DNA of 6,435 nucleotides from an uncultured Prevotella sp. (GTDB lineage Bacteria; Bacteroidota; Bacteroidia; Bacteroidales; Bacteroidaceae). Numbering within the stretch: position 1 is the first letter of the stretch; each line of letters opens with the position of its first letter. The DNA is taken from contig CAAGFF010000086.1 of NCBI GenBank assembly GCA_900769055.1, positions 1 through 6,435 of the forward strand, given 5' to 3'. Below the pieces are notes generated by a model that did no database searches, was not told the DNA's origin, and saw only the letters and a program-made list of their open reading frames with translations. A program made the position numbers and the translations under genes. Shown here in pieces: positions 6,134 through 6,435 of the stretch.

Positions 6134-6149
6134 TACCATGATTGTGGTA
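6134..6149. promoter_or_regulatory. inverted repeat TACCA-N6-TGGTA, candidate operator
   Basis: TACCA (6134-6138) and TGGTA (6145-6149) form a perfect 5-base inverted repeat with a six-base spacer. It sits about 24 bases upstream of the metY -33 element, a position suited to an activator of the sulfur genes. The same site is more than 110 bases from the opposing -7 element. The short arms mean chance is possible; no known regulator is recognised. Confidence 0.35.
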
Positions 6150-6214
6150 TATTGCATGAAACACCCCATTTTTCGTGTAATCCTTGCTTTGCTCAAACAT
6201 AAAAAGAAATAAAG

Positions 6215-6242
6215 TGTAACAAAATTGTAACGTGTTGGTAAT
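6215..6242 (+). promoter_or_regulatory. 11-bp-spaced direct repeats, candidate PhoB/OmpR-type operator
   Basis: TGTAAC occurs at 6215-6220 and 6226-6231, and a diverged copy GGTAAT at 6237-6242; successive starts are 11 bases apart. A further weak match, TGAAAG, lies at 6248-6253. PhoB and related winged-helix response regulators bind head-to-tail repeats of 11-bp period that replace the -35 element. Here the block ends 21 bases before the -7 element of a response-regulator gene, where a good -33 element is lacking. The regulator identity and autoregulation are inferred. Confidence 0.45.
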
Positions 6243-6263
6243 ACGTGTGAAAGAAATAATCGC

Positions 6264-6271
6264 TACCTTTG
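6264..6271 (+). promoter_or_regulatory. -7 element of the response-regulator promoter
   Basis: TACCTTTG fits the Bacteroidetes -7 consensus TAnnTTTG and lies 39 bases before the ATG at 6311. At 19 bases upstream the sequence is ATAC rather than TTTG, so the -33 element is weak. The surrounding 14 bases (6261-6274) are identical to the metY promoter core on the other strand (6077-6090). Confidence 0.68.
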
Positions 6272-6310
6272 CAACATCACATTAACAGGTGTTACACACA
6301 ATATATATAT

Positions 6311-6435
6311 ATGGATCATAACTATTCCGACAACAACGACAGGAAGAGCTACCGCATACTTGTGGTAGACGACGAGCAGGATCTCTGCGAGATACTTAGG
6401 TTCAATCTTGAGACCGAGGGCTACCAGGTGGTGAC
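6311..6435 (+). CDS. response regulator, N-terminal receiver domain (3' partial)
   Basis: ATG 6311 opens a frame that continues to the window end (41 codons plus two bases). After a short polar leader (MDHNYSDNNDRKSY) comes RILVVDDEQDLCEILRFNLE, the first strand and helix of a CheY-like receiver, with the acidic metal-binding pair D20-D21 and E22. The phosphorylated aspartate and the output domain lie beyond the window. This sequence resembles Bacteroidetes OmpR/PhoB-type regulators, so a winged-helix DNA-binding domain is expected but not seen. The start follows an (AT)n tract at 6301-6312 and a promoter at 6264. It is divergent from metY; a partner histidine kinase is probably encoded downstream. 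Confidence 0.85.
   Translation, partial: MDHNYSDNNDRKSYRILVVDDEQDLCEILRFNLETEGYQVV

Noticed and set aside
6301..6312. (AT)n tract at the response-regulator start
   Set aside because: It is a short simple repeat that may help keep the start region open, but there is nothing to show more than AT-rich leader composition.

Overview
The window looks like a chromosomal segment of a Bacteroidales bacterium, most probably Prevotella or a close relative. The signs are: at least three promoter cores of the Bacteroidetes type (-7 element TAnnTTTG, with a TTTG-like -33 element on two of them); no clear Shine-Dalgarno sequences; a tRNA without an encoded CCA end; a UshA-type 5'-nucleotidase carried as two separate proteins; and the remnant of an MG2-type surface protein common in this phylum. 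The genus is an inference, and no 16S rRNA is present.

Left part, plus strand (1-3222). The window opens in the C-terminal end of an AAA-ATPase-like/PD-(D/E)XK nuclease protein. Next come a lipoprotein with only the 5'-nucleotidase C-terminal domain (392-1159), a secreted metallophosphatase carrying the matching N-terminal catalytic domain (1196-2074), and a SpoU/TrmH-type RNA 2'-O-ribose methyltransferase (2071-2871) that overlaps the metallophosphatase by four bases (ATGA). The two nucleotidase halves probably form one periplasmic nucleotide-scavenging enzyme. Directly behind the methyltransferase lies a decayed gene (2874-3222). It appears to keep only the start and end of a much longer MG2-type protein.

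Middle, gene-poor part (3223-3738). A 200-bp element bounded by a 22-bp inverted repeat (21/22 identical, TTAA outer ends) looks like a MITE or other dispersed structured repeat. It is followed by a nested hairpin, a strong terminator hairpin, and a minus-strand elongator tRNA-Met(CAT) with its own good promoter.

Right part (3739-6435). A minus-strand pair, metY (O-acetylhomoserine sulfhydrylase) followed by cysK (cysteine synthase A), assimilates sulfide into homocysteine and cysteine and is probably one transcript from a promoter upstream of metY. Divergent from it, an OmpR/PhoB-type response regulator begins and runs off the window. The 266-bp divergent region has two promoters sharing a 14-base core, an inverted repeat TACCA-N6-TGGTA on the metY side, and TGTAAC-like direct repeats at 11-bp spacing just upstream of the response-regulator -7 element, arranged like a PhoB-type operator.

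I found no wholly unknown multigene system. The items most worth following up are the 200-bp inverted-repeat element, the internally deleted pseudogene, and the 11-bp-phased repeats in front of the response regulator.
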